Assembly: GCA_014380205.1 (NCBI GenBank)
Contig: JACMKH010000135.1
Span: 1 to 6,126 of the forward strand
Reading direction: 5' to 3'
Source of the DNA: Sphingomonadaceae bacterium
GTDB lineage: Bacteria; Pseudomonadota; Alphaproteobacteria; Sphingomonadales; Sphingomonadaceae
Length of the DNA: 6,126 bases
How positions within the stretch are numbered: position 1 is the first letter of the stretch; the number at the start of each line of letters is the position of its first letter. A program made the translations under genes and the position numbers. The notes under the pieces were generated by a model, which ran no database searches, was not told where the DNA came from, and worked only from the letters and a program-made list of their open reading frames with translations. Below, in pieces: positions 5,490 to 6,126 of the stretch.

Positions 5490-6126
5490 TTGAACCACTT
5501 CGATCTTCGCGACGGCGCCATCCATGCGGAAGACGTGCCGCTGGCCGAGATCGCCGATAAGGTCGGCACGCCCGTCTACGTCTATTCGACCGCCACGATC
5601 GAGCGCCACGTCCGCGTCTTTCGCGAGGCGATCGCGGGGCTGGGCGACACGCTGATCGCCTATGCGGTCAAGGCCAATCCCAACCAGGCGGTGCTCGCGA
5701 CGCTAGCGCGAATGGGCGTGGGCGCCGACGTGGTCTCGGGGGGCGAGATCGCGCGCGCGCTCGCGGCGGGAATGGCCGCCGACAAGATCATCTTCTCGGG
5801 CGTGGGCAAGACCGAGGCCGAGATGGCCGAGGCGCTCAAGGCGGGGATCGGCCAGTTCAACCTCGAGTCGGCGCCCGAGGCCGAGACGCTGAGCGGCGTG
5901 GCCCGATCGCTTGGAATCGAGGCGCCGATCGCCTTCCGGATCAATCCCGATGTCGTCGCGGGCGGCCACGCCAAGATTTCGACGGGCGGCGCAGAGAACA
6001 AGTTCGGCGTGCCCTTCGCCGCGGCGCCCGCCGCCTATGCGCTCGCCGAGCGGCTCCCCGCGCTCGCGGTGCGCGGCGTCGCGGTTCATATCGGCAGCCA
6101 GGTCCCCGATCTCGCGCCGCTCGCCG
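5490..6126 (+). CDS. lysA: Diaminopimelate decarboxylase LysA, N-terminal half (3' end outside window)
   Basis: The first 212 residues of a PLP-dependent fold-type III decarboxylase (EC 4.1.1.20) that converts meso-diaminopimelate to L-lysine; the full family length is about 415-420. The alpha/beta-barrel domain starts near residue 28. Visible motifs: YAVKANPNQAVL (58-69) with the PLP Schiff-base lysine Lys61, GADVVSGGEIARAL (78-91), FRINPDV (149-155), HAKISTG (160-166), ENKFGV (169-174), and VHIGSQ (199-204) with the conserved His200. I chose the TTG at 5490-5492 because it gives the usual N-terminus (NHFDLRDG then HAEDVPL) and sits three bases after the stop of the small lipoprotein gene. 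Its ribosome site is not ideal: GGGG at 5480-5483 is six bases upstream, while a better GAGGA touches the start codon. It is probably translated by coupling to the lipoprotein gene and transcribed with argH. With dapD at the other end of the window, two DAP/lysine pathway genes lie in neighbouring operons. Confidence 0.97.
   Translation, partial: MNHFDLRDGAIHAEDVPLAEIADKVGTPVYVYSTATIERHVRVFREAIAGLGDTLIAYAVKANPNQAVLATLARMGVGADVVSGGEIARALAAGMAADKIIFSGVGKTEAEMAEALKAGIGQFNLESAPEAETLSGVARSLGIEAPIAFRINPDVVAGGHAKISTGGAENKFGVPFAAAPAAYALAERLPALAVRGVAVHIGSQVPDLAPLA

Noticed and set aside
1..6126. Search for tRNA, rRNA, CRISPR, IS ends, phage genes, attachment sites, riboswitches or a new defence-type system
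   Set aside because: Coding sequence fills nearly the whole window and every gene belongs to a known family. No repeat array, terminal inverted repeats, or structured leader of sufficient length was seen.

Overview
The window is ordinary, gene-dense chromosomal DNA from a GC-rich alphaproteobacterium, most likely a member of the Sphingomonadales. The order assignment is inference from protein character and gene order: a SufS-SufT-SufA tail, HAD nucleotidase beside DapD, and the tlpA<>argH-lptM-lysA arrangement. By eye the GC content is clearly above 65%, and third codon positions are mostly G or C. I see no rRNA, tRNA, insertion sequence, CRISPR array or prophage, and almost no non-coding DNA; the largest gap is 24 bases.

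Layout. (1) Positions 2-1232, plus strand: the end of a SUF iron-sulfur cluster operon. It holds the C-terminal third of the cysteine desulfurase SufS, a DUF59/MIP18-family protein (SufT) and an A-type Fe-S carrier (SufA). (2) Positions 1232-2721, same strand and overlapping: a HAD-superfamily pyrimidine 5'-nucleotidase-like protein, then DapD of lysine/diaminopimelate synthesis. Every junction from sufS to dapD overlaps by 1 or 4 bases, so all five genes look like one translationally coupled unit. (3) Positions 2730-3857, minus strand: a TlpA-type thioredoxin lipoprotein followed by a MarR-family regulator, converging on dapD with only 8 bases between stop codons. (4) Positions 3874-6126, plus strand: argH, a small LptM-like lipoprotein and lysA (cut by the window end), again overlapping or nearly so.

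How the genes work together. SufS removes sulfur from cysteine, and SufA and SufT help deliver assembled Fe-S clusters. DapD and LysA are an early-middle step and the last step of the succinylase DAP/lysine pathway. ArgH is the last step of arginine synthesis. The small lipoprotein resembles LptM, which helps the LPS export protein LptD mature its disulfides. The TlpA-like protein is a separate thiol-disulfide factor facing the periplasm.

I did not find a convincing undescribed system. The points most worth a second look are the 16-bp divergent gap between tlpA and argH, the AT-rich imperfect palindrome just upstream of marR, and the repeat-bearing lipoprotein with an atypical lipobox between argH and lysA.
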